Assembly: GCA_029817715.1 (NCBI GenBank)
Contig: JARUPY010000448.1
Coordinates: 1-64,000 of the forward strand
Length of the DNA: 64,000 nt
Reading direction: 5' to 3'
Source of the DNA: Melastoma dodecandrum
Taxonomy: Eukaryota; Streptophyta; Magnoliopsida; Myrtales; Melastomataceae
Numbering within the stretch: the first letter of the stretch is position 1; each line of letters begins with the position of its first letter. Below are positions 18,280-26,783 of this stretch, piece after piece. The notes under the pieces were generated by a model. The model was not told the DNA's origin, made no database searches, and was given only the letters and a program-made list of their open reading frames with translations. The position numbers were made by a program, and so were the translations under genes.

Positions 18280-18747
18280 TCAGCTGGGGACGTCACCGCT
18301 TCGGTCGACTTCGCTTCGCGGCCGATGAGGCAGCGCGAGCATGATGCCGTTCCACACGAAATAGGGGAGCGGCGGAAGGAAGCTCGACCACGCCATGCTT
18401 GGTAGCGCAGGCGCAACAACGAAGAAGAGCAGAACGAGCAGGCCAGATTGGGCTGCATCGTGAAGGCGGCGCACGCAGACGGCCAAGCTGCCGATCAGGA
18501 CGACGACGATCCCAACCAGGCCGACACCCAAACCAATCCAGGCGAGCGGGGCGGGCAGACGAAGCGGCGCGAGGAACGCCGGCACGTCGTTCGCGGGAAG
18601 CGGCGAGTCGAGGCTGGCAAGGCCGACGCAAAGCAGGGCTCCGGCCAGGTAGGTGATGCCCAAGAGCGCGAGTGTGGTGATGGCGAAGGTGGATCGATCG
18701 GCGCGGCCTCGGAAGGAGAACACGTTGCGCATCACCACCAGTGTCAT
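18280..18747 (-). CDS. DUF805 membrane protein (second copy)
   Basis: A 155-residue inner-membrane protein. It matches the DUF805 (YhaH-like) pattern: an N-terminal FSFRGRADRSTF box, four hydrophobic segments and the CVRRLHDAAQSG loop. It is a diverged paralogue of the gene at 18865-19314, which it follows on the same strand after 117 bp. DUF805 has no established function. Being downstream of vgrG it could be an accessory or immunity-type membrane protein, but sequence alone does not show this. ATG 18747 was used; an internal ATG five codons later is possible. Confidence 0.85.
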   Translation of the reverse strand: MTLVVMRNVFSFRGRADRSTFAITTLALLGITYLAGALLCVGLASLDSPLPANDVPAFLAPLRLPAPLAWIGLGVGLVGIVVVLIGSLAVCVRRLHDAAQSGLLVLLFFVVAPALPSMAWSSFLPPLPYFVWNGIMLALPHRPRSEVDRSGDVPS

Positions 18748-18864
18748 GTCTCCGGGCTTATCCAGGTCGGCAGAGCGCTCGACTCTTACTTGAAAACCGT
18801 CGATCGTCGCTTGGTAGGCACCTGCTTGCCGGCCGCGACCCCGGTGACAATCAAGCTTCGGCGT

Positions 18865-19314
18865 TCACTCCGGTCCATAGGCATTCGGACCAGCTGTTCC
18901 GGGGATTGTCGCAAGCAACAGCCACCAAATCAGGAACGCGATCGACGGGAACGGGTCGACGTCGGGCAGGGGCAGCGCCGGAAACGCCAGTCGAGCGAGC
19001 ACTAGCCAGCCCGTAACGTTCATGTCGTGCAGGCGCCGGACCTCGAACGAGAGCAGGATCACGGCGAGTGCGACGCTCGCGATGCTGTCGACGATCAGCA
19101 GGGGGAGCGCGAGGGAGGCCGGCACCCATTGAAGCAAGGCGGGGACATCGCGCGAGGGCAGGGTCGCGCTCAAATCTCGCGCGCACAGGACCGCGAGATC
19201 GATCATCAAAGGCATCACGGCACCGATGCCAAGTGCGATCACAGCAAACGGCAGGCGCGCGACCCGACCTTCGAAGTCGATAGCTGCCGGCCACGCGCGG
19301 CTTGCGTCACTCAT
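18865..19314 (-). CDS. DUF805 membrane protein coupled to vgrG
   Basis: A 149-residue protein with about four transmembrane helices. DUF805 signatures are FEGRVARLPFAV near the N-terminus, VRRLHDMNVTGWLVL, and the ending GTAGPNAYGPE, which resembles the usual GxxGxNxYGP tail. The start ATG 19314 overlaps the vgrG stop by 4 nt (ATGA), so it is translated with VgrG. Longer upstream reading in this frame lies inside vgrG and is not real. Coupling to a spike gene suggests it works with VgrG or its cargo (inference). Confidence 0.87.
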   Translation of the reverse strand: MSDASRAWPAAIDFEGRVARLPFAVIALGIGAVMPLMIDLAVLCARDLSATLPSRDVPALLQWVPASLALPLLIVDSIASVALAVILLSFEVRRLHDMNVTGWLVLARLAFPALPLPDVDPFPSIAFLIWWLLLATIPGTAGPNAYGPE

Positions 19315-22199
19315 TCGCGGGCCAAGCCGCTCATGTCGCTTTCGCCGGTCGTGTCCTCCGGAACGGTCTGTACGGCGCCCGGCGTGAACATGTGCTTGAA
19401 GGTTTCGTACCCCGTATTCAGCTGGCCCGTGAAGCCCTCGCCGAACCACTTGCCGGCCAGGCCGCCGAGATCGCCCGCCTTCTTGTTGTCGCCGGTCAAC
19501 GAAAGGGTCAGCCACTTACCGGCGACGCTGAAGATGTCGCCGACCTTGTTCGGGCGAAGCGGTCCGGTATTCGGATCGTAGTACATGGGATGTGCGTCGT
19601 TCGGGTCAGGCTGGAAGAAGCCGCCGGTGTCCTTCGGCGTGCCGTCGCCTGGCACCACCATTGGATCCGATACGACCTTCCCGGCCTTGAACGCGACCTC
19701 GGCGGCGGCTGCGATCGTCACAGAGAACTTGTCCATCGTAATCGTGCTGTCGCCGGCCTTGATCTGGATCTTGCCGGACTTGTCGAGCGTGATCGAGGCG
19801 TCGCCCGCCGTCAGGACGATCGTGTCGTCGGCATTGATATTGATCGTCTTTGCCGCCAGGCTCATTGCGTTCTTCGACGCGAGCTCGACCTTGTCGCCTG
19901 CGTCGAAATGGACGAGATGCAGGGCGCTCCCGGCGATTTGGTCGCCGGCGGCGAAAATGATCTTCTGGCCAGCGGCATCGACGATGTCGTACTTCGAATT
20001 GAGCGACCAGCTGCCGCCTGTCTTGACGATGGCGTCGGAGCCCACGCTGAGGTTCCAGGCCGAGCCCGTCTTGATCGCGTAGGTCGAGCCGACATGCGTC
20101 ACCTTGCTGGTGCCGACCTGTTCGACGCGCGCACAACCATGGTGCTCGGTCTTCAAGGTTCCGGTGATGTGGTTGTGCATGCCGGGCAGGTTGAAGAGCG
20201 TTCCTGCGGCCTGGCCGAAAAGCCCACCAGCGGCGGCCAAAGCGGTGCCGGCATCGGGACGGGGGCTTGAGCCGCTCCACACATTCTGCTGGGCTTGTTG
20301 TCCCGTCTGCCCGAGCAGCCCGATTAACGAGTCCGCCAGCGGCGGGATCATCGCCTCGGAATGTCCCGAAAGGAGAGACGCGAGCTCCGCCACCATCCTG
20401 CCGGCCTGAGCGGAGCCGAGCGCACCCGAGTCTTCGGGATTGGCCGATGCTCCAGCCGCCGCTGTCGCGAGAGCCTGCCCGAGCAGGCTCGATGTGATGG
20501 GCGCCATGGTCGCGAACGGCGCCATCAGACCTGCCACGCCGCCGCCCGTCGCACCGACCGCGATGTTGTACGAGCTACCCACCTCCCAGGTCAGGTTCTG
20601 CCCGACGGTGAGTGCCTGGTTTCGACCGACCACACTCGAATGGTCGTTGCCGACGCTCAGCGTCTGATTGTTCTCGATGCGCGTCGTGTGGTCCTTCTGC
20701 GCGTGGAAGAACATGTTCTCCGCGCCGGTCGCATCCTCGAAGGTCATCTCGTTGAAGCCGGTCGACTTGTAGGAGTTCGACCGGAACGTCATCCGCGTCT
20801 TGTTGTCGGGCAGCGGGTAGGGCGTCGGGTTGGTCGGGTCGGGCACCAGGGCGGTGACGAACGGCCGGTCGGGGTCGCCGTCCTGGTAGGAGACCAAAGC
20901 TTCCATGCCGGCGCGCGGGATCACCTGGTGACCCCAGGTCGTGCCGGCCCACGGCTGGCCGACGCGGATCCAGCAGGTGTCCGAGCCGTCCTTCGCGGCG
21001 CGCCGGTCCCACGGGAACCACACTTTGATGCGGCCCCACTGGTCGCAGAAGATCTCCTCGCCCTCGGGGCCGGCGATCATCGCGATCTGCGTGCCGACGA
21101 CCGAGGGTCGCGGAATCGTGCGATGCGGCGTTGCGGGCGTCGTCGCCGGCATCACCGCGAAGGTGTTCTCGTAGGTCGGCTGGCCGCCGTTCGTCTCGTA
21201 GGTCCTGTTCGTGGCCTCGTGGCGGATCGCGGTCACCACCTGCTCCGCGAAGACGTTCGAGGGCTTCGCGACATCGTGCGGCGTGAAGCGCCGTCCCGGC
21301 GCCAGCGTGCGCACGGTCGAAGCCGCATCGACCGTCTCGAAGCCCGTCTCCGTCGCCTGGATCCGGTACTTCATCGCCTGCTCGGCGCTCCACGAATCGT
21401 CGAAGCGGCCGGGGTACTCGTAAAGCTCGTTGGTGGTGGAGCCGGGCACGATGTTGAGGTTGGCCTGCTCGCCGTGCGGCGCCTGCATCGCGAGAAAATT
21501 CCAGTCGCGGCCGGCGCGCTTGCCCGGCGTGTAGGCGTAGCGGACATTCCAGCGGTTGATGTGGTCCTGCGCCGCCGAGCCCTCGGTGAACCGCACCTCC
21601 GGCTCGCTCGAGTCACGATAGCCGGACTGGTGATCGGCGACGATCATCGTGTGCCGGCCCTGGTCGTGCTCGAACCAGTAGAACAGCCCCATCTGCTGCA
21701 TGCGCCGCAGCATGTAGGCGAGGTCGGTCTCGTTCCATTGCACGGCATAGTCGAGCGGCGTCTGCGTCTGGGTCACGCGCAGCTCGAGGTCGGTGATGCC
21801 GTGCTCGCCGAGCAGCGTTTCGACGATCTGCGGCGCCGTGGTGCCGCGGAAGATGCGGCAATCCGACGTCTGCAACAGCCTCCAGACGGTCGGCCGCACG
21901 GTGAGCAGGTAGGAGCGCGTGCCGCGCGTCGTCATCGAGCCCTGGTGAAGGTCGGTGACAAAACCATTCCACCAGCGCGTGCCGCCGTCCTTCAGCTTGA
22001 GCGAGAAGTCGACGGAGGAGCCGATGAGGTCGCCGGCACGAAGGTCGTCGCGCTGCGACTTGACCTCGGCCTTGATCGTGAAGAGGTCGTTGATCGCCTC
22101 GTCGACCGTCAGCTGCTCGAGAAGCAGCGCGTCTTCGCCGAGCACGCTGGAGATGGCCATCATCCGGCCGGCCTGCGTGTAAGGCACGTGGATGTTCAA
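19311..22199 (-). CDS. vgrG: VgrG type VI secretion spike protein, orphan, with mid-spike insertion
   Basis: A 962-residue VgrG/Rhs-spike protein. The gp27-like base spans roughly residues 1-390. An OB-fold region (DQWGRIKVWFPWDRR, GHQVIPRAGMEALVSY) and a gp5-like beta-helix (RIENNQTLSVG, KTGSAWNLSVG) follow. Between beta-helix segments lies an Ala/Gly/Leu/Met-rich insertion of about 125 residues (about 548-672). A C-terminal extension after about residue 840 (GGFFQPDPNDAHPMYYDPN) could carry or recruit cargo. The start is probably TTG 22199 (AGGC site), because YTQAGRMMAI belongs to the conserved N-terminus; a GTG at 22187 is the alternative. No tss/hcp genes are in the window. The gene is coupled to a DUF805 gene. 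Confidence 0.9.
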   Translation of the reverse strand: MNIHVPYTQAGRMMAISSVLGEDALLLEQLTVDEAINDLFTIKAEVKSQRDDLRAGDLIGSSVDFSLKLKDGGTRWWNGFVTDLHQGSMTTRGTRSYLLTVRPTVWRLLQTSDCRIFRGTTAPQIVETLLGEHGITDLELRVTQTQTPLDYAVQWNETDLAYMLRRMQQMGLFYWFEHDQGRHTMIVADHQSGYRDSSEPEVRFTEGSAAQDHINRWNVRYAYTPGKRAGRDWNFLAMQAPHGEQANLNIVPGSTTNELYEYPGRFDDSWSAEQAMKYRIQATETGFETVDAASTVRTLAPGRRFTPHDVAKPSNVFAEQVVTAIRHEATNRTYETNGGQPTYENTFAVMPATTPATPHRTIPRPSVVGTQIAMIAGPEGEEIFCDQWGRIKVWFPWDRRAAKDGSDTCWIRVGQPWAGTTWGHQVIPRAGMEALVSYQDGDPDRPFVTALVPDPTNPTPYPLPDNKTRMTFRSNSYKSTGFNEMTFEDATGAENMFFHAQKDHTTRIENNQTLSVGNDHSSVVGRNQALTVGQNLTWEVGSSYNIAVGATGGGVAGLMAPFATMAPITSSLLGQALATAAAGASANPEDSGALGSAQAGRMVAELASLLSGHSEAMIPPLADSLIGLLGQTGQQAQQNVWSGSSPRPDAGTALAAAGGLFGQAAGTLFNLPGMHNHITGTLKTEHHGCARVEQVGTSKVTHVGSTYAIKTGSAWNLSVGSDAIVKTGGSWSLNSKYDIVDAAGQKIIFAAGDQIAGSALHLVHFDAGDKVELASKNAMSLAAKTININADDTIVLTAGDASITLDKSGKIQIKAGDSTITMDKFSVTIAAAAEVAFKAGKVVSDPMVVPGDGTPKDTGGFFQPDPNDAHPMYYDPNTGPLRPNKVGDIFSVAGKWLTLSLTGDNKKAGDLGGLAGKWFGEGFTGQLNTGYETFKHMFTPGAVQTVPEDTTGESDMSGLARE

Positions 22200-22328
22200 G
22201 GCTGCCTCGTCCGCAGTCGACGTCGATCGCGGGAAGGCTATCGCGCGCCGGTAACGGGCTTATGACGAGGATACAATCGCCGCTGGGAGAGACGCTGTCG
22301 GGCGGAGCGCCGACGTGCCTGGGCCGTG

Positions 22329-22373
22329 TCAGGCCGTGAGGGCGGCCTGCGGGTGCTTTTCGACCAGCGCCAT

Positions 22374-22406
<33 letters not shown>

Positions 22407-22851
22407 ACGGACGCGCTCTTTCGAGATGCCGAGCTGCACCCCGAGTTCTTCCAGCGTCATCGCCTCCTCGGACAGCCGTCGCTCACGAAGAATGTTGTAT
22501 TCGCGATCGGAAAGACGGGTCAGCGCATCCTTCAGCCAGCCCAGTCGGCGATCGGTGTCGATCGCGCTACCCACCGTCTCGTCGGGGAGCGGCTGCTTGT
22601 CGACCAGGAACTCGATCCGCTCGGAGGGTGCGCTCGTGTTGTCGGCGTCAGCCACCGGCGCGTTGAGCGAGACATCCGGGCCTGACAGCCGCGTGTCCAT
22701 CATCTCGACATCGGCCGAGTTGACGCCGAGCGCCTTGGCGATCTCGCCATACAACACGACATTGCCGCGCGGCTCGCCGCCGCCCATCGAGAGCTTGGCG
22801 CGCAGCCGCCGCAGGTTGAAGAACAGCGCCTTCTGCGCCGAGCTGGTGCCC

Positions 22852-22889
<38 letters not shown>

Positions 22890-23204
22890 GATCGACGCGC
22901 GGATCCACCACGTGGCGTAAGTCGAAAAGCGGACCTCGCGATCGGGATCGAAGCGGGCTGCGGCCTCGAGCAGGCCGACATGCCCTTCCTGGATCAGGTC
23001 GGCGACAGGAAGCCCGTAGTGACGGAACCGAACGGCGATCGCGATGACGAGGCGCATGTGCGCTTCAGCGAGCTCATGCAGCGCATCCTCGTCCTGATTG
23101 TCGCGCCAGCGAACGGCAAGCTCGTGCTCGTTGTCGCGCTCCAGGAACGGAGCGGCCATTGCGGTCTTCACGAGTTGTTGCCCGACGCCGATCAGCTGGC
23201 CCAT
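22329..23204 (-). CDS. rpoH: Heat-shock sigma factor RpoH (sigma-32)
   Basis: A 291-residue sigma-70 family factor. Region 2 includes LRLVIAIAVRFRHYGLPVADLIQEGHVGL and FSTYATWWIRASIQDYIL. The RpoH box is QKALFFNLRRLR. Region 4.2 is TLEELGVQLGISKERVRQIESRAM. It directs transcription of chaperone and protease genes after heat or oxidative damage. The start ATG 23204 follows GGAGGCGGGAGA; an in-frame upstream ATG would add a non-conserved leader. Alphaproteobacteria often carry two RpoH paralogues, and which one this is cannot be decided here. The upstream neighbour on the same strand is the M48 protease. Confidence 0.95.
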
Positions 23205-23307
23205 GAAGTCTCCCGCCTCCCCCTCGCGAGCGGGTCCACCGTGACGCGCCCGCGACCACACGAGAACCAACCTCGGGGCAGGTCGGTTCCCGCGTCCAAC
23301 CGTAAGG

Positions 23308-24789
23308 CTATTCGGTCACAAGCTTGTAACGCTCGCCGGGCTTCAGCATGCCGTCGGCCTCGAGGCCGTTCAAAAGCTCGAAGGTCTCGAGCGGCTTGTC
23401 CGGCACCACCATCTTCTGCGACAGCGTACCGGCATCGTCGCCCGCCTTGGCGACCTGGAGCCCGATGCGCAGCGGCTTCACCTTTCCGATCTCGTCCGGG
23501 CCGATCTTGCGGAACGGGTCGATCGCCGCGCGGTAGGCGGTCTCGTGCGCCGTATCGAGACCGTGGGTAGCGAAGATCAGGCGATACACCTCGTCGTCGT
23601 CGAAGCGGACGACGGCCAGCCGGAAGTTCCATTCCCCGGCGCGGGCCGTCGCGGTGACCGCCGGCATGCCGTTCACGGTGATCTTCTCGATCGAGCTTTC
23701 GAGCAGGCCGTCGATCCAGCCCGAGCGCACGTAGGCGTCGAGCGCGGTGGTGTCCGGCCCCGCGACGCTGTCGAGACGCATTGCCTCGATGTCGCCGGCC
23801 TTGACGCCAAGCACGGCCTGGGAGGAGTTCTCGAGCACGAAGCCTTCGGGCGCGGTGATCGTGAAGCCGAGCTTCGGCTGCGTGAAGGTGCGTCCGCGGA
23901 TCACGCCTTCAGCCGGGTCGTCGCCGAATGTCATGCCGTCGATGGCGGCGAGGTAGGCATCGCGGTCGCGGGTACCAAGGTCCGGCGCGCCGACCTCGCG
24001 CGCCACCTTGATCGCGGCCTGGATGCGCTCCGGCGTCGAGGGATGCGTCGCCAGAATGTCGGGCTTCGCGGCAGAAGCGTTCTGGCCGATCAGCGAGGCG
24101 CGCAGCGCGATCGAGCGAGAGAGCGCCTGCAGAAAGCGACTGGCGCCATAGGCATCGTAGCCGGCGGCGGCGACGGTCTTGATGCCGATGCGGTCGGCCT
24201 CGAACTCCTGGTCGCGCGAGAAGCCGGCGATCGACAGCTTCGCCGACGCCGCGACCTCGGCGCCGCGCTGCTTGTTCTGCACGAGCTCGGCGACCTTCGA
24301 GATCACGGCGGCGCGCTTCTCCTCCTCCTCGCGACGGATCGCATGGCGGGCGGTCACGTGCGCGATCTCGTGCGCCATGACGGCGGCGACCTCGGACCCG
24401 TCGTTGGCTAGCGCCAGCAGACCGCGCGTCACGAAGAGGTCGCCGGAGGGCAGCGCGAAGGCGTTGACGATCGGCGAGTTAAGGATCGTGACGCGGTAGG
24501 TCTTGCCGGCGAGATTGCCGGTCGCCGCGAACTTCTGCAGCACGTTGTCGAGGTAGTGCTCGACGGTCGGGTATTTGTACTCGCCGCCGAACAACGCGAC
24601 CATCCGCTTGTGCTCGGCCGACGAGGTCGACTCGGTGATGACCTTCGGCGCCGTCGGCGCCTCGATCGGCGCGACCGGCACGACGCCCTGGTTGTCGATC
24701 GTCGCACAGGCGGCCAGGAGCAGGGCAGGCACCAGGCCGGCGAGCGATGCGGCGCTTCGGAAGCACCCGAGGTTTTGACCGCGAGCCAT
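23308..24789 (-). CDS. M48 family metalloprotease, predicted lipoprotein (BepA/YggG-like)
   Basis: A 493-residue periplasmic protease. The lipobox LLLAAC puts the lipidated Cys near residue 28. The zinc motif is HEIAH (near residue 139) and the third ligand Glu lies in QEFEADRIG (near 196). The C-terminal part ends in ADGMLKPGERYKLV, resembling the LysM-like module seen in alphaproteobacterial members. Such proteases help outer-membrane protein quality control. The gene precedes rpoH by 103 bp on the same strand. Its first 311 bp overlap, out of frame, the nuclease-like ORF upstream, which is unusual. Confidence 0.93.
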   Translation of the reverse strand: MARGQNLGCFRSAASLAGLVPALLLAACATIDNQGVVPVAPIEAPTAPKVITESTSSAEHKRMVALFGGEYKYPTVEHYLDNVLQKFAATGNLAGKTYRVTILNSPIVNAFALPSGDLFVTRGLLALANDGSEVAAVMAHEIAHVTARHAIRREEEEKRAAVISKVAELVQNKQRGAEVAASAKLSIAGFSRDQEFEADRIGIKTVAAAGYDAYGASRFLQALSRSIALRASLIGQNASAAKPDILATHPSTPERIQAAIKVAREVGAPDLGTRDRDAYLAAIDGMTFGDDPAEGVIRGRTFTQPKLGFTITAPEGFVLENSSQAVLGVKAGDIEAMRLDSVAGPDTTALDAYVRSGWIDGLLESSIEKITVNGMPAVTATARAGEWNFRLAVVRFDDDEVYRLIFATHGLDTAHETAYRAAIDPFRKIGPDEIGKVKPLRIGLQVAKAGDDAGTLSQKMVVPDKPLETFELLNGLEADGMLKPGERYKLVTE

Positions 24790-25627
24790 GCGCAGGTCCG
24801 TTCGCCGCGGCCGGAGCAGTGGTCTCCGGCAGGATCTCGATCTCGTCGGGGCCGGCCAGCTCGATACGCGGGCCGAAGCGGCGGTCGAGCAGACCGCGCA
24901 GCCGCAGCGTCCTGCCGACCATGGTGTTCACGTCGATCCCCTGCGCGACGAAGACCTTCATCACGCGCGGCGCGATCGTCGCATCGAGGAGACGCCTATG
25001 CGTCGAGCCGCCGATGCCTTCCAGACGCAGCGTCGTGCGGTACGTTCCCGGCTCGACACCCCGCAGCTTCGCCTCGACGACGACATCGCTGCCGGCGCGC
25101 GCTGCGAAGGCCTTGTCGTCGTCGGCGGCCAGAACGGCGTAGGCGGGATCGGCCCACAGGCCGAGCCTGGCTTGCCGCGCCTTGTCCTCGGCCGCGAGGA
25201 GGGCGGCGCGACAGCCGCTGGCCGCCGGCTCCGGCCGGTAGCGCGCAAGGCCCGCGGCGAGCGCAACGGCGGCTAGGCCGCCGACAGGGCCTTCCGGGAT
25301 GCTGGCAAAGGCTGCAAGACGACCCCAGCGGTCGGGCTTCGGCGACAGCACGGTCACACTGAGCGGGCGGCGATCGAGGAGAGCGGCGAATGCCGCGACG
25401 CTTCGTGCCTCGCGGTCGGGCGTCGTGGGCGTGGCGGCAGCGGCCTCGATCCCCGCGAGGCGGAAAAGCCGTCCGTCGGCGAGCTTCAGCTCGAGCCGCG
25501 GGCCGACGGAGGCCAGTGTTGCCGACGTGGTCGCCGCGGTCGGGCACGACTGCGCGCGCGCAGCCGGAGCGGCGGCACAGCAGAGAGCGACGAGCGCGGC
25601 ACGAGCGACAACCGCGAAACCGTGCAT
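24479..25627 (-). CDS. Secreted SNase-like protein with degenerate active site; long overlap with next gene
   Basis: A 382-codon ORF with a signal peptide (ALVALCCAAAPAARA) and an excellent GGAGG site before ATG 25627. Residues about 35-165 follow the thermonuclease (SNase) fold: DGRLFRLAGIEAAA, DRWGRLAAF and KARQARLGLWADP. The Asp and Glu that normally follow RLxGI are missing, so catalysis is unlikely. Conserved sequence ends near residue 280 (DEIEILPE). The rest reads out of phase through the first 311 bp of the M48 gene as an Arg/Pro-rich tail. This is either a true extension or the result of a frameshift near 24790-24830 that lost the normal stop. Confidence 0.78.
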   Translation of the reverse strand: MHGFAVVARAALVALCCAAAPAARAQSCPTAATTSATLASVGPRLELKLADGRLFRLAGIEAAAATPTTPDREARSVAAFAALLDRRPLSVTVLSPKPDRWGRLAAFASIPEGPVGGLAAVALAAGLARYRPEPAASGCRAALLAAEDKARQARLGLWADPAYAVLAADDDKAFAARAGSDVVVEAKLRGVEPGTYRTTLRLEGIGGSTHRRLLDATIAPRVMKVFVAQGIDVNTMVGRTLRLRGLLDRRFGPRIELAGPDEIEILPETTAPAAANGPAHGSRSKPRVLPKRRIARRPGACPAPGRLCDDRQPGRRAGRADRGADGAEGHHRVDLVGRAQADGRVVRRRVQIPDRRALPRQRAAEVRGDRQSRRQDLPRHDP

Positions 25628-25758
25628 TGGACCTCCCCACGTCGGGTCGCGGTCTTAACGCAGCTTTGATCCGCCGCCTACGATCTTCTCTTCACCCTTG
25701 ATTTCAAGCGCGTTACGGTCGCGGCTTCATCTCCGAGAACCAAGGACGAAACTTTCTG

Positions 25759-26058
25759 ATGTTCTTCCAAGCCCTTACCGACGCGCCCACGTTACGCGAA
25801 GGCGTGACGCTCAATTTCATGGCCGTGCCGCAGGAGGAGGGCGAGACCCCGGCGAAGATCGCCGCCGGCGATCACGTGACGCTGCGCTTCGGCCATTGCT
25901 GCCCGCTGATCCGCGAGGGCCGGATCACGCAGGCGAGCTGCGAGGCGGCGACCCTGTCGTTCGAAGGCTCCGTCTGGGCGCTCGCGCCGCGCACGTCCGG
26001 GGTCGAGATCCCCGGCATCGTCAGCGAGGACTGGGTCATCACCCATCGCGCCGCCTAG
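25759..26058 (+). CDS. Small conserved-looking protein of unknown function
   Basis: A 99-residue soluble protein with no signal peptide or membrane segment. It contains GDHVTLRFGHCCPLIREGRI, and two adjacent cysteines could bind metal. I do not recognise a family. There is no strong ribosome site before ATG 25759. Its TAG stop overlaps the CTA stop complement of the convergent lytic transglycosylase gene (26055-26058). Third-position GC is high, as in real genes here, but antisense shadows share that feature, so confidence is moderate. Confidence 0.55.
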   Translation: MFFQALTDAPTLREGVTLNFMAVPQEEGETPAKIAAGDHVTLRFGHCCPLIREGRITQASCEAATLSFEGSVWALAPRTSGVEIPGIVSEDWVITHRAA

Positions 26059-26771
26059 CGCGCGGCGAGGCGCTTCCAACGCGCCTCGATCTTGGCGCTG
26101 ATCCGGCTGACCTTGGCCTGCATGGCGGCCCAGAAGGCCTTGCCGGAGCGCGCCTTGCCGCGGCCCGGCACGACGGCGGCGGCCTTCCCCGTGTCGGCAG
26201 GGTCGAGCTTCGCCGCGACGAGGTCGGCCGGCGTGATCATCGCGGCGAGCGGCGAGCCGACGGCGACGAGATGCGCCCGCGCCCGCGCGCAATAGGAGGC
26301 CGAGAGCGCGCTCATCATCTCCTCGCCGGTCCCGGCGCGATATTTCATCAGCGTGCGGCAGACGTCGCCCTTCGTCATGTGCCACGCCTGGCCGAGATAG
26401 GTCGCGCCATAGTGGATGTTCGTCGCGGGATCGGCGAGCTGGCCGGGCAGGCCCTTGAACCCCATCATCGCCGCGGTGCCGGGCCGCACCTGCATCAGGC
26501 CGATCTCGCCGACGCCGCCGACGACGCTCGGATCGTAGCCGCTCTCGATCTTCATCACCGCATCGACGAGGGCGTAGGGCAGGCCGGCCTTGGCCGCCTC
26601 GTCGAGCACAAGCTTGCGATAGGGCGTCGCGCGCGCATCGGCGCGTGTCGGCGCGGCAACGCTTGGAACGATGCCGGGCGACGCGACGGTCGACGGGTTC
26701 GCCGACGCCGGCGTGGTCAGGAGCGCAACGAGGAAGACGCCGGCCAGACGCATCGTGACGGTGTCAAACAT
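26055..26771 (-). CDS. Lytic transglycosylase (SLT domain)
   Basis: A 238-residue periplasmic peptidoglycan-cleaving enzyme. The signal peptide ends near TPASA. The catalytic Glu lies in MKIESGYDPSVVGGVGEIGL, followed by MQVRPGTAAMMGF and NIHYGATYL, the SLT motifs. The C-terminal roughly 40 residues are basic. It could act with the two carboxypeptidases of this region in wall turnover, but they are not linked genetically. The patatin gene ends 12 bp upstream on the same strand, so the two are probably cotranscribed. Confidence 0.92.
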   Translation of the reverse strand: MFDTVTMRLAGVFLVALLTTPASANPSTVASPGIVPSVAAPTRADARATPYRKLVLDEAAKAGLPYALVDAVMKIESGYDPSVVGGVGEIGLMQVRPGTAAMMGFKGLPGQLADPATNIHYGATYLGQAWHMTKGDVCRTLMKYRAGTGEEMMSALSASYCARARAHLVAVGSPLAAMITPADLVAAKLDPADTGKAAAVVPGRGKARSGKAFWAAMQAKVSRISAKIEARWKRLAAR

Positions 26772-26783
26772 CCAGCTGATGTC

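Noticed and set aside
21613..21972. Short antiparallel and alternate-frame ORFs within vgrG
   Set aside because: Low-complexity shadows of the VgrG reading frame.
23264..23289. Imperfect hairpin between the M48 gene and rpoH as a terminator
   Set aside because: A stem exists (GAACC/GGTTC with an inner ACCT/AGGT) but there is no U-run; not called as a terminator, could be an rpoH leader structure.
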